In this document: positions 1 to 10,025 of the stretch, one piece after another
Layout of the letters: each line of letters begins with the position of its first letter
Position numbering within the stretch: the first letter of the stretch is position 1
DNA from: Tetraselmis striata
Lineage: Eukaryota > Chlorophyta > Chlorodendrophyceae > Chlorodendrales > Chlorodendraceae
Direction of reading: 5' to 3'
Length of the DNA stretch: 64,000 bases
Assembly (NCBI GenBank): GCA_006384855.1
Contig: VCJN01003064.1
Coordinates: 1-64,000, forward strand
Made by a program: the position numbers and the translations under genes
Notes under the pieces: model-generated
Seen by the model: only the letters and a program-made list of their open reading frames with translations
Told to the model about the DNA's origin: nothing
The model's database searches: none

Positions 1-2
1 TT

Positions 3-314
3 GCTGGGTTTCCAACTGCCCAGTCTCTGCAGAAATTCTTTGAATGGGTGAACTGCGAGGGAGTGGCGGACCGGCTGCGCTACTGGAACGCCAAGCAGAG
101 CATGCAGCGCATGGAGGCGGAGGCTAATGGCACTGCACAACGCGAGTCAGTCGGGAAACCGGAACAGCGGACCTTCACTACGCAGAATGCTTTGCTGGTC
201 ACTCTGGTGAAGCTACGCACTGGGCTGGGGACCCGCGTCATCAGTACGTGGTCAGGAATCAAGGTGTCGTGCCTCGCCCGCATTTTCCCATTCTTCCCAT
301 TTTCTGTTGATTAA
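3..314 (+). pseudogene. DDE_Tnp_4-type transposase, N-terminal/HTH fragment
   Basis: An open frame runs in from the left edge of the window and stops at 314. It begins with a segment of the type AGFPTAQSLQKFFEWV followed by a helix-turn-helix-like stretch (FTTQNALLVTLVKLR, then a second helix ending in ARIF). This is the order seen just before the catalytic domain of DDE_Tnp_4 (Harbinger/IS4EU/ISL2EU-like) transposases. The catalytic DDE part should follow but is absent: the frame closes and an opposite-strand ORF begins at once. I infer a deleted transposon remnant. The family assignment rests on pattern recognition. A spliced continuation elsewhere is possible, but none is visible in the next kilobase. 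Confidence 0.5.
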
Positions 315-1117
315 AGATTCTTGTTGTCCGCCAATTGTTCCTCCAACAGCTTAATTCTCGACCGCATGTGGGAAACCACCAGGGAGTCCATCTCTGATGC
401 ACCTGATCGAGGGCGAGGAGCATGCGGTTGCTGCATGGGCTCATTTAAACCGCCGCGTGGCAGCGGCGAGCCCCAATGAGCCGGGGCACTAGGCGGCAGC
501 CTAGGTGAGGGGGGGATGTTCTCCTGCTCCCTAATGCTCGGAGACCTTGGCCTCACTCTAGAGAGGACAGAGGACGTAGCTGCTCGCTGTTGGCTGTTTG
601 AGCTTATGCTCCTGAGCGGTGACCGAAACGCTGCCCGCGGACCTGCCGGCGTCGACGGCTGCACACCAGTGGAGCCTACTGCGGCAGCCATGCCAGCTCC
701 ACGGGAGAGAGGGCGCTGACGCACGGGGGTAGCGGCGCTGACGGGCGGCGGCCGCGGCGCTGCCCGTCGCGCGCAGTTTTGGTCAACTGCATCCTTGAAC
801 GGCAGAGGGGTTGCACCGGGCTTCAACGCCTTACCCACCGCGCCACCTTTTCTATTGATGTCCCTTTTGTCGCTGTCCGCGAAGTGGGAGGTGTGTACCT
901 TGTAGCTTCTAGGGTTCTTGAGCACCTTGTCGCGGTAAGTTTGGTCATTGAAGACGAGGATGTCGACGACCTTCCGGTAGTGGTCTGGGTCACGCGCGAG
1001 CGTGTCCATGCCATGCGCATTCTATGTGACCGGTTTGCGACAGTTCGGGTGGTTGCAGACGCAGCATTCCCCGCGTGCATCTTTCGGGGTGGGTAGCGGA
1101 GTGTTTTGCGTCGACAT
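311..1117 (-). pseudogene. THAP-like zinc-finger protein of a DDE transposon, interrupted by one TAG
   Basis: Starting at the ATG at 1115-1117, the frame has an N-terminal Cys cluster (CCVCNHPNC). It continues through a DPDHYRKVV segment, then VHTSHF, then LKPGATPLPF, and ends in a short coiled-coil-like helix (RIKLLEEQL). THAP domains have C-x2-4-C, then C-x2-H-F, then a terminal AVPT-like motif, so the layout fits, although the third ligand Cys is His here. One in-frame TAG at 1022-1024 splits the domain; the frame is otherwise continuous on both sides. The middle is Pro/Arg/Ser-rich linker. Such ORFs often accompany DDE_Tnp_4 transposases in two-gene elements, which fits the transposase remnant beside it. 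Upstream of the ATG the frame stays open to 1303, without domain features. Confidence 0.5.
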
Positions 1118-1584
1118 GATGTGGGTATGAGAGGTAGGAGATGACGATGTGGTGACTGGCGACAAGATGTCTGAGCAATGTGGGAGCGACGGAGTCAACA
1201 ATTCTGCGCGGGCGCGGTGCGCTGGCCCTGGGCTGCGGCGGAGCGGTTCTCCGTAGCGAAAATACGGGTACGAATGCTTAACACCGTAATTATGTACGGG
1301 CACCTTATTGTGGAACTCCTCTATACTGTCGGCGATTATTTAATTTAAAAAATAATCACTAGTCGGTTTTTTACCGTACTGTACCGGCGGTACCTGTGCG
1401 ATATTATACCCCACGCGGCTGATCCCGAAACTCGCGGCTGACTCGAGTTTCTGAATGGCTTCTTGATCTCGATTCATTCTGAACCCATCCCGAAACTCGC
1501 GACCAACCGCGGGTTCGTATGCTGTAGTCGCTACCGGTACCGGTCGGCGGCGGAACTACTATTTTGAAAAGACTGATTAATCCA

Positions 1585-1824
1585 TCAGTCGGAGAAGCTG
1601 GCGCTAGCCTCGAGTTCCGGATCCCGCGTCAGGAGGTACTCGCGGAATACCGACATCGCGCCCGTCAGGCGTTCGGAACTACACAGCACCCACGCGCAGA
1701 AGTGAGGATCGCTTTCCGCCACGTGTTTAAACGTTTTCCCGGCGTGACGCCCGCGGCGAAACACGTAGAGATCGACGGGTTTCGGGATCATACATCGCGG
1801 CCTCTCCATGATTTCGAAAGTCAT
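1585..1824 (-). CDS. Small TIR-encoded protein with ExoX-C-like motif
   Basis: This is an intact 79-residue ORF inside the left inverted repeat. Its middle reads RRGRHAGKTFKHVAESDPHF followed by CAWVL. That matches the pattern G(K/R)H-x-GK-x-F-x-x-V-x-x-x-DP-x-F/Y-C-x-W of the small domain found at the C terminus of exonuclease-X-like proteins and alone in some viruses. I know no catalytic role for the isolated domain. A second copy lies in the right repeat and is frameshifted. A related motif occurs in the Cys-rich protein at 5001-5546, so the virus encodes the module at least twice. Function is inferred from motif only. Confidence 0.5.
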   Translation of the reverse strand: MTFEIMERPRCMIPKPVDLYVFRRGRHAGKTFKHVAESDPHFCAWVLCSSERLTGAMSVFREYLLTRDPELEASASFSD

Positions 1825-1874
1825 TTTCTTTCATACCATTAAATTATTTTTGGAGATCCCGACGAGCGCCCAGG

Positions 1875-2215
1875 TGTAGAGGCCTCTACACCCCTCTACA
1901 CCCCGTATCATCTTTAATCAGGAGCTTTTTGGGCTTACCGTATGAATCAAACGGTGGCCCTCGGGGTGTAGAGTGTGTAGAGGGTGTAGAGGGTTTCAAC
2001 TTTCTTGAAAATCATAATATGAGTTTCGGCGGTAACCGCCGAAACTCGTTTTGGTTTTATATAGACTTTTTCTTAAAAACCTCTACACCCTCTACACCCC
2101 TGATTAAAGTGATACTAGAAATTCTCGAAAAAATCCAAAATCAAAAGGTTTACCGCTTGATCTACCGAGGTGTAAAGCCTCTACACCCCCTCTACACCCT
2201 CTACACCTCCCTCTA
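1875..2215. promoter_or_regulatory. Iteron-like CTCTACACC array with 27-bp palindrome
   Basis: About a dozen copies of CTCTACAC(C) in both orientations surround a near-perfect palindrome at 2021-2047 with arms GAGTTTCGGCGGT and ACCGCCGAAACTC. The mirror array sits in the right repeat at about 18440-18800 with a slightly decayed palindrome (18636-18662). Dense iterons plus a dyad at both ends of a linear viral genome suggest a replication-initiation or terminal-protein/recombinase binding region. That role is inference. Confidence 0.45.
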
Positions 2216-4687
2216 CACCGGCACGCCGTCGCGAGTTTCGGAGGTCATCTCTGCACCCCTTGCGGTCTTGATCTTGAGGTTCCTCAACACCATACCAGCC
2301 TTTGTTCGTGAGACTATGATACCCTTGTTCTTGAGCTGCTGGCTTAGCTGTTGGCTTTGCTTGATACCCATTTGGTCGCTATACTTGCGGGCGGACCAAA
2401 GTTGACCCCATATGTCGCTTAGCATTACGTATTCGGAGTACTCGGAAGTCTCTTCGAAATATTCATGAAGAAATTGGCCAATCAAATCATTTTCTCCGAG
2501 GTAGTCTTGTGCCTCTTGCTTCACCGACTCGGGCGTTTCGAACTCGAAACCATAATCGTCATGAATCTTGATAAGCGCGCCGAGGAAAGCCGCTCCATAA
2601 GAGCTTAACGAGAACTTGTTTTGAAGGCTCCGATATATCGACTTTTCGTGCGCTCGGGTCGGGTTGTCGACGAACTTGTAGGGGTGGCGGATCAGGTCGA
2701 GGTAACGCTCGATACCTCCGGAACTGTCATGGACTCCCGGAATCTCATTGAAACACAGTACAATGTTTGCCATACACCGAAACTCGGACGCGGACTTGTA
2801 GAGGTCACGCGCTTGGATGAGATCGTGGCCGGTACACTGCTTCAGTAGGCCGGCGCGGAGCTTGTCGCGGGCTCGGCCTCCGAAGCGATACATATTCGCT
2901 TACCCTTAAGCTTGGCCAGCTCGGAGCTCAACACGGATCCCGACACCGACCTGGTGGCGAAGAGGCCCGCCGACGGCTCGTAGTAGTAGTCTCCGAAAGC
3001 GGACGCCACTAGATTCTTCGTGAGGCCCTTCCCGTTCGCTCATGTACCCGACCAAATCTGAAACATGTCGTTCGGGCGGTTTCCGACCACCGAAGTCGCG
3101 AGACTCTTAATGACATACCAAAGAACCTCATCGGATTTGTGAATACTTTCAAGGGAATCGATGATCTCTTCACTAGCGTCGCTTCCGGCCATGTGTTTCT
3201 CGATATCGGAGCGCGAGTGTCATGTGGTCATGGAGACCATATCCTCGGGCCGCCCGTCGCGGAAGCATCGTTCCTGGAAGTCGTAGACGCACTCCTCGAA
3301 ACCCAGGAGGTGGTCGAAACCGTCGAGCTGGTTGAGCCACTTTTTCGGGTCGGCAACCCGGTAGCTTATGGCCAGCTGCTCGACCAGCTGTTTCTTAAAG
3401 GGCAATTTTGCGATGTTCCTCAGAAGCCCTTCGACTCCCTTGATCGAGTCCTCGCTCTGGATGTCCTCCCCAACCAGATTCTCGAGCGCTTTGGAGACGC
3501 TTTCGTGGAGATCCTCGTCCCGCACGAGGCTCATAACGCACTCCACGTCCATCCCGAGACTTTGCCACCGCGGCGCCTTGAACACGAACCATCCGTCGGT
3601 TTTGCCGAGGTACGCCAGTTTGTCGGGGAACATGTCTCGGAACACCTTGGCGAGGAGGCGGTGCCCGCCCTCGATACCGGCCTCCACGATCAGCTTGGTC
3701 TTGTCGTCGCGCGCCTCGGCGATCGACGCGAGCTCGCGGGCATGGCCGGCGAAGCCCTCCTCGACCTGCCGGACCCAAGTCTCGTCGTCCTCGTTTAGGT
3801 CCAGACTTTTGATAGCAAAAGAGCACTCAAGGGCCGTCGCCTCGCGCACGTGATCCCCCATGCCTTCCTGATCGACTAGGTGCTCGTCGCATGCCTTGAC
3901 GAGCGCGCCGTCGTGGATGAGCGAGACGACCTCGACTCCGGAGCCGCGAAGGTGGTTAATGGCCGACATCATGCACCCCGCCTCCAGATCTTACAGCCAC
4001 AGAGCGAAAGCCGTGTTCTGCCACGACTCCTTTTGCTTCTTGCTTTTTGCAGCCTTGACGAACTTCGTGTTCTCAGGACGAACCTCGAAGTCGGCCTTCA
4101 ACGCCACGATGGTGTAGTACGGTTCATGGCATATTTCCGGAAGCTGGACAGTCTCCGGGATGTTGTTGTCCGCCTTCCAGCTGTCGACAGAGCCTCCGAA
4201 AATCAACATGATGAACAACTGCTTCGCGACCCACCGCTTGACGCCCGCAGCATGCTGAACGGCCAGCAAGTGTTGCTCGCGGTTCGAAATGTAGTCGTGG
4301 ATGGATCTCGCGTCGGGGTACTTCCCGGCCAACAGCTGGAAATGGGCGTTCTCCATGTCGACCTCCACGTATTTCTTGTCGATCAGGATGCGACGCAAGC
4401 TCCCGAGCATGTTCTGGAAGCAAACGAATCGCTGGTTGGAGGGGTACAAACGGCCGATGAATGCGACCCCCTCGCCGGGGATCTTGTAAGACTTCTGAAC
4501 GTACTGAACCTTCGTAGAAGAGTTGTACCTGAGCCGTTGATAAAGCTTTTTCGCGACCGACACCTGGTACTTGTCGATCGCGGAGCTGCTGGACTGGGAA
4601 ATGATTTTCCTCAAGAAATCGGTGTTGTGGCACGGTCTCGGTGAGCTCGAGGGTCAGGAGCTGCTGCATGTTGACGGTCATGGACAT
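2213..4687 (-). pseudogene. Family-A-like DNA polymerase fused to SF3 helicase (TVpol-S3H), broken
   Basis: The gene reads right to left. At 4614-3991 are a motif-A-like VEVDMENAH (Asp then His) and a motif-B-like KQLFIMLIFGG. At 3972-3220 is motif C as LIHDG, followed by a D5_N-like helicase start. At about 3050 is the helicase P-loop, WSGT-stop-ANGKG, and the helicase continues to 2213. This order matches the TVpol-S3H replication protein of PLVs, virophages and transpovirons. Lesions: frameshift near 4635; in-frame stop just below 3991; TGA at 3220-3222; TGA at 3040-3042 inside the P-loop itself; frameshift near 2875. Together they abolish polymerase and helicase. The last codons lie in the left inverted repeat and are duplicated at the right end. 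Motif assignments are fairly sure; exact frameshift positions are inferred. Confidence 0.75.
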
Positions 4688-4732
4688 TTTATTCTTTCCC
4701 AGAAAAAAATTTCGTCCTCGGAACGCGCCCTC

Positions 4733-4981
4733 TTAGGCATCTCGGTCAACGGAGACGTGATCAACGGGTGCTTCGTACTTCCGAGGTCTTCCGACTGGGC
4801 GATTTGGGGCTCCGGACGCGATCTTGCGTTTGTAGTACCGTTCCAACGCTGCCTTACGTACTTTCTCGAGGTTTTGAATGTAGTACTCCCTGTACTGTTC
4901 CCGGCCACGTCGCCTCTTCATCTCCAACTTCGATTCGTCATGTACACTCGTAGTCGTAGTATCGGAGGCCACATCGGACAT
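4733..4981 (-). CDS. Small basic AT-hook-like DNA-binding protein
   Basis: An 82-residue intact ORF. The middle is a charged helix with REYYIQNLEKVRKAALERYY, a pattern recurrent in algal-virus and mobile-element DNA-binding proteins. It is followed by an AT-hook-like core (RPVGRPRKY). The N terminus is acidic/Ser-Thr-rich. It lies 46 nt upstream of the polymerase-helicase start and is co-directional with it, so a replication or transcription role is plausible. A possible decayed relative lies at about 5780-5900. The start ATG at 4981 is preceded by an A/T-rich leader, as for other genes of this arm. No enzyme motif is seen. Confidence 0.6.
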   Translation of the reverse strand: MSDVASDTTTTSVHDESKLEMKRRRGREQYREYYIQNLEKVRKAALERYYKRKIASGAPNRPVGRPRKYEAPVDHVSVDRDA

Positions 4982-5000
4982 ATTTCTAGTACTAGAGATA

Positions 5001-5546
5001 TTATTCTTTCGGATCGCGCGTGCCTTGCGTGCTTTCGTATAGCTTCACGATCTCGACAAACTCTCGGCGCTTCACATTCCAATCCTCAGTGTTGTCTCGC
5101 AGGAACTCGCAATAGCTGGGGTGGTTTGTCACGACGTTCCATACAGACTTGCCCTTGTGCGCCCCGTGCTTGACGACAATGGAACACCTCTTCGTGCACG
5201 GGGCGCACCAAGGCAACTCCTTGCCTTCGCCGCCCTTGACGTTCCGCGTCATGCAGAGAGTGCACTTTTGAAAACACTTCGTCCAGTTCCGGATGCAAAA
5301 AGACCCCGCGACAAACGTTTTCTTGTCTCTTGCTCGATAGATCATGAAGTTGTGATCTATGGGAACTCCACACAAACACCTGTTGGATGGTTTCGGCAGC
5401 GTCAGTTTGAACATGTCACACACCCCATTGCAATACCATAGTCCGAGCTTCCCCCCATATCCAAACTCGTAGATCTCTTCCTTGTGAAAACCTTGTTCAC
5501 AAAAATTCTTCATGAACCGCTGGTAGGGGGTTGTCGGCGACGCCAT
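5001..5546 (-). CDS. Cys-rich zinc-binding protein with ExoX-C-like C-terminal module
   Basis: An intact 181-residue ORF starting at an ATG preceded by an A-rich leader. The N-terminal two thirds contain paired cysteines (CLCG, SFCIRNW, KCTLC, WCAPC), suggesting one or two zinc ribbons. The C-terminal third has KHGAHKGKSVWNVVTNHPSY followed by CEFL. This is the same GK-x-x-W-x-V-x-x-x-x-P-x-Y-C pattern as the 79-residue TIR protein. I infer a nucleic-acid-binding or nuclease-accessory protein of the replication arm. It lies 20 nt upstream of the AT-hook gene and is co-directional with it. No nuclease catalytic acidic cluster was recognised. Confidence 0.6.
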   Translation of the reverse strand: MASPTTPYQRFMKNFCEQGFHKEEIYEFGYGGKLGLWYCNGVCDMFKLTLPKPSNRCLCGVPIDHNFMIYRARDKKTFVAGSFCIRNWTKCFQKCTLCMTRNVKGGEGKELPWCAPCTKRCSIVVKHGAHKGKSVWNVVTNHPSYCEFLRDNTEDWNVKRREFVEIVKLYESTQGTRDPKE

Positions 5547-5982
5547 TTTTTAAATTCCACACAGAAAATATTTTAATTGTCAACGCAACACCGGCTCCTA
5601 GCCCTCATCCCGAAACTAAAACCCACCGCTTATTTCATGAGGAATTCTTAAAGAAGCCTTCAGGAACCATATCCCGAAACAAGCATCGGCCGCATCCTTC
5701 ACGACTCCCGCGCATCCTCGTCTACCGTATCACCGCGCGGGATCCGCCTTGGACGCCCCAGCTCACACGCGGGAGGGTTCGCAACTCCATGGTACGCGAG
5801 TCGATAGTACCGCTCCAACGCTTTAGCCCGCCTCAACCCAGCGGTGTTTTGATAATTTTTTTAAACCTCCTCAATTCGCTCTCGCGATTAGCGACATACC
5901 AAGCCTTTTTTCACCTCGTTGACCATTGCTATAAGCAACGACTTTGTTGATCCTTATCCGAATCCTTTCATCGACAATCGGC
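5547..5982. other. PLV interval with possible remnant of an AT-hook-protein paralogue
   Basis: No intact gene is seen. On the minus strand a short stretch around 5790-5860 reads KNYQN then RRAKALERYY with an in-frame stop nearby. It resembles the helix of the 82-residue protein at 4733-4981 and may be a decayed relative. The longest plus-strand frame (5531-5950) has no recognisable domain. Confidence 0.3.
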
Positions 5983-7284
5983 CTAATCAACGGTTTCAGA
6001 GGGCGGGCCACCCTGGAAATAGCGGAGGGTCATGGCGGGGCTGTGTTTGAAGCGCTTAGCGATACGGCGGACATTTGCCTCGCCCGGGTTCTTTCCTAGA
6101 AGGTTCGTAATCCACGAGTGTCTGATGACGTTTACTCCGACATTCGGAATTCCAACGCTATCGTATATATGTCTTCGCAACGCGCCCGCCCACTCATGTC
6201 TTGAACATTTTCCTGCGAGGATTCCTCGCTAGCGATTCAGAAACCAATTTCGCTTGCTCTGAGTTCAACTTGAACTCATACGCTGGGTGCCTATCCCTCG
6301 TCTTGAATTTTTGAATTACTAGGCGTCGGGTCCGCGGGACGTAGTAGTTGTCGATCTTTTGTTGCTTCGCCATGCGTTCGCTCTGAACGATCGAAACATC
6401 TGAAAGGTCGTTTCGAATACCAGTTAATTCAACCTGAAGCTTGGCTTCTAGGAACTTGTCCGAGTCCTTGCCGAACTTCTCCGCTATATCATCGAGACCT
6501 TCCTTGATGAGGTTGAGCGGGATTGCCGTTTTTGATTCGGTTTGAGAAATCGCCCTTTCCTCCGCCGCCTTAATGCTAGCGATCATTCCGTCGCGGTATA
6601 CTTGATGAGCCTCTTCGCCCAGCGCCCTCCGGAAATCGGGGAGGTACTTGGAGGCGGAAGCGATAATCCCCAGCTGTTTTTTGAGGGAAACATCGCTCGG
6701 GTACCGCTTCCGCAGCTTAGCGATTACCATGTCGGTGTCCCGCAGGCACGCCACAAAGTCGGGTTGGTCGGCGCACCCGGTGGTTTCGCCGATGAGGCGC
6801 ATGCCGTCGACATACTGCTTGACTGTGCTATCAGAAATCTTTTTCACGGAACCGTCCTTGTTCTTCGCCGGCTTTCCCGAGGCCAGGATCTGTTGCTTTC
6901 CGCGTATCCCGTCGACCTTATCCATGACATCTCGCAGAGACCACCCCAATTTTCCCAGTAGGGTACTAGAGGGAAGCGGTACCTCGGAGGGTTCCGGTGC
7001 TTTTCAAGCGGTGCCTTATCAACCACGACAGTCTTGTCGGATGTCTGAACACACGGAGAAGCGCGGGTGCACCGTGTAGGGCTCAAGTCAAAATTGAGTT
7101 CGCAAAGACCGGCATCGGCCCTTAGCTTGTTGACGTCGGCGTGGCTCAAGCCCCACTTGTCGAGGGTTGCCTGCCGAGGGACTCTCCCTGCGACAATGCG
7201 CTGGATAGCCTTGGTCCTGGACTCGGACTCCTGAAGTCCGGGGCGGGCGCGGCGAATTCGTTGGTATTCTGTGATGCGAGCCAT
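5983..7284 (-). pseudogene. PLV tyrosine recombinase/integrase, broken by two frameshifts
   Basis: The ATG is at 7282-7284 (MARITEYQRIRRARPG). The first frame runs to an A-run near 7003, where similarity moves to the frame 6949-6194 (GWSLRDVMDKVDG onward, core-binding-like helices). Near 6190 it moves again to 6180-5983. That last segment carries the catalytic C-terminal motifs VIRHSWITNLL (R-H-S box) and KHSPAMTLRYFQGG (His-Ser plus the nucleophile Tyr). Joined length would be about 430 residues, typical for a viral integrase. It would have catalysed provirus insertion. The two indels separate N-terminal, core-binding and catalytic parts, so the product is unlikely to be active unless frameshifting is programmed, for which no signal is seen. 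The fibre gene ends 67 nt upstream. Confidence 0.75.
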
Positions 7285-7351
7285 TTTTTTATTTTCCTGC
7301 AGATATTTTTGTGGCGTATGAACGCACAGATTTCGACGCAGCTTAAGTTGT

Positions 7352-10025
7352 TTAGAAATTCGCGGTGATGGTTTGTATGCTTGGAGCCAGAACGTAGCTA
7401 TCGAAGGATAGTACGGTCGAACCATAATCGATCGTATGAGTCACGCCTCCCACGGTGACCGTGTATGTAAGAGAAACCTTCACCAATGCTTTGAAATAGT
7501 TCGAACCGCTCTTCCACGAGGGATAGAGATAACCTGAAGTGATATCAACACCCCCGTTACCGAATTTGGTGTTAAGTTGTGCTCAACTGAGCCTTTCAAG
7601 AGACCGTCATCCTGGCTGAATACCGTATAAACGATCTTACCGGAAGTATACGTTCCACCGCCAGGGGGTGCCCCAGTTAGGAAGAACCGGTCGACGCTAA
7701 CTAGTAAAAACATAAACTCGCTAGAGTCGGATGTGTTTATCCCGCCACCATGCTCAACGCTTACCGACGCCAAACCCGAGGCATTGATGGCAAGCATTGA
7801 GGATAAGATTTCCCTGGAGGTGTCAACGTAGTTCTTTGTGGCTGCGTGGTTAGGGTTTATTGGCTCTGCTAAATCGTATATCACATTTCCTCCCATCTTT
7901 AGCGCCGATGTTTCGAGTGCGGGATTTCCGTTTGTCGATTGTGTAAACTTACCAACCCAAACGGGTTTGTCGACTATTGCGGACCACGATGGAGCGACTG
8001 GAGGGATACTCGACACCGCAACGTCGACATAGTTTTTATTAACTACATCCGTCCCGGTGGTTGGAGCGCCTACCTGCGTAATACGATACCCGTTTAAACT
8101 CATAACGCATGTGAGGTTGAGTAACGATGTTTGGATGTTCCCCGCATATACCCCTATTGTAAACACTCCGGTTTCCGCATAAACGTCAGAGAATTTGCTC
8201 GAAGCACTTCCGAGTGTAAGGGTTCCGCCCGTTATCGGTATTATATCGAAGTGTGTCCGATTTATATCACCGATACAATCGATGTTTGGTTTGGTTGTTC
8301 CGACGACATTGGCCCAATCAACTGGCCCCGAGCTAGAATTGGCATCGACATAGGCTTTGGTAGCGGCTTCGGTATCCACCTCGGGACTTCGCGCAAGGAG
8401 CAAGGGACGGTCGATCGTCATGATGCTCGAGGTGGAGTCGTATCCCACCCTGGCGCGGTCGACGATGGTTCCGATTTCGATGTATTCCGAGAACCGTCCT
8501 ATATGCGCATAAACGAACATCCATCGCAAACCATCTTGTCCTAGGTTGAAAATGTCATCGGTACTCGGAGTGATACTATCGAGTGAAACAACATCGTAGT
8601 TGACGGTTTCGGTGGGCCACATTTGTGGACCGACATTTGAGTATAAGAACTTGTCACTCCAGAGCGGTCGATTAGGAAGCGTCACCCAGTCCGCATTCGC
8701 GTCAGAACCAGCCGGACCAACCGGCCCAGCCGGTCCTTGAGGCCCCTCCGGTTCAGGCACAGTCGAGTCGGCACCCGCCGGCCCTTGCGGTCCAGCCGGG
8801 CCTTGCTCTCCAGGTGGTCCAAGCACAGTGGAATCGGCACCCGCCGGCCCTTGCGGTCCAGCCGGGCCTTGCTCTCCAGGTGGTCCAGGCACAGTGGAAT
8901 CGGCACCCGCCGGCCCTTGCGGTCCAGCCGGGCCTTGCTCTCCAGGTGGTCCAGGCACAGTGGAATCGGCACCCACCGGCCCCGCAGAACCTTGTGGTCC
9001 CCTAGGTCCATCCGCTCCATCCGCTCCTGCCAGGCCCGCAGGACCTTGAGGGCCCGTATAGTCGATATCGAGGTTGAAACCTGAGAGGTTTACAACCGAT
9101 TGGTCCCCTGTCAGGTAACTCTAGTCGACCGACCCCGTTATAGCATCCCCTTCAAGAAGAGTACGCAGGTTACCGCCTTGACCATCGGGAATAAAGACGT
9201 TTCCCGCGTACAGATTCCCGAAATGGCCTTCTAACCACGGTAAAACGCTATTACCGACTCGGGACAGCGGTGGGAACCCGGGGTTGTTGAACGGGTATGA
9301 TGGCCTTTTACCACGATCCCAGAGAAACTAGACGTTTCGGTTATCTGACCCACGGCGACTTCGTCGGTATGAACAGCGCGCCACGGGTCCGTAGATGTCC
9401 CTAGATCGAAAGTGTCTGCCGCCGTGCCCACTACCGCATTCCCGCCTTCATCGCTAGCAACAAGCTTAACAACGAGATCGCCGGCACCTCCTCCCGCAGC
9501 AAATTCGATGAGATCCGCGAGAGAGTAATCGCCTTCTACACCGTCGACCGATGTGAAACACAAGGTATCGGGATTCGATAAGGTAGCACCATTCGCATAC
9601 AAATCTCGCCAAGGGGAAGCGGCAGAACCTAGATCGTGGGCCGCACCAAATACCCCGTTATCCGGAGGGATTAGCGACGCAACCACCTCGATTTCGTTAG
9701 CTAGTCCTACAGGGGTGAGTAATGGTGTGCGTAAAATTTCTACCTCAAAATCGGGTTTTTCGGATTGCGGTATATACTCCGTAAGATCTATCGCCGCGAG
9801 TTCGTTGTTAATTGTTGTAATATCGTCAGTAACACCTTCAAGCTCCGCCCAAACATCGTTGCTGAGAGCCTCGACATCACCTTCGAGTTCATTCAGATTT
9901 GCTCCCGTTGTTGCTATCTCGTTGCTTAGGCTCGCTATCTCCAGTTGGAGTTCGGAGTTGTCTACCTCGAGCCTCCTCCTGCCGTTCACTTGTAAGGGCG
10001 CGGACGCTATCCGGGATCGGTTCAT
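7352..10025 (-). pseudogene. Collagen-repeat virion fibre protein, with frameshifts and a stop
   Basis: It reads right to left. The N-terminal coiled-coil region (ELQLEIASLSNEI, 10025-9310) is followed by a segment reached by a frameshift near the A4 run at about 9302. An in-frame TAG lies near 9122. Then come Gly-x-y collagen repeats built on [16 protein letters not shown] (about 9045-8700) and beta-rich repeats with AATKAYVDA / VVNKNYVD / AATKNYVDT motifs, typical of phage-tail-fibre-like adhesins. The annotated frame ends at 7480, but fibre-like protein sequence ([15 protein letters not shown], ending IQTITANF) continues in another frame to a TAA at 7352-7354. A third indel near 7555 is therefore likely. 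It probably formed host-attachment spikes. The start overlaps the next gene's end by 137 nt. Confidence 0.75.
8757..8975. repeat. 66-bp tandem repeat encoding collagen-like Gly-x-y blocks
   Basis: Three near-identical direct copies of a 66-nt unit (22 codons; each with [12 protein letters not shown]) and a shorter degenerate fourth are in frame inside the fibre gene. Such arrays change copy number by slippage or recombination and alter fibre length. Confidence 0.8.

Larger units (their letters stand above)
1322..2301. repeat. Left terminal inverted repeat of the PLV
   Basis: This stretch matches the reverse complement of 18376-19972 with scattered differences. The inner edge lies at the shared GGCTGGTATGGTGTTGAGG, so the repeat includes the last codons of the polymerase-helicase gene. 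The outer edge is at the shared GTCGGCGATTA. It contains a small ORF, a cluster of CTCTACACC-type motifs and a 27-bp palindrome. It is shorter than the right copy, which holds an extra insertion and tandem duplications. Confidence 0.85.

Noticed and set aside
3139-4644. Plus-strand ORFs of 219 and 254 codons
   Set aside because: They are antisense shadows of the broken polymerase-helicase gene, whose minus-strand frames carry the recognisable motifs.
8757-8975. Regularly spaced repeats, considered as a CRISPR array
   Set aside because: The repeats are contiguous with no unique spacers and encode Gly-x-y blocks.
8737-9084. Plus-strand and alternative-frame ORFs with repeated peptides
   Set aside because: They arise from the 66-bp collagen-encoding tandem repeat read on the other strand or frame.
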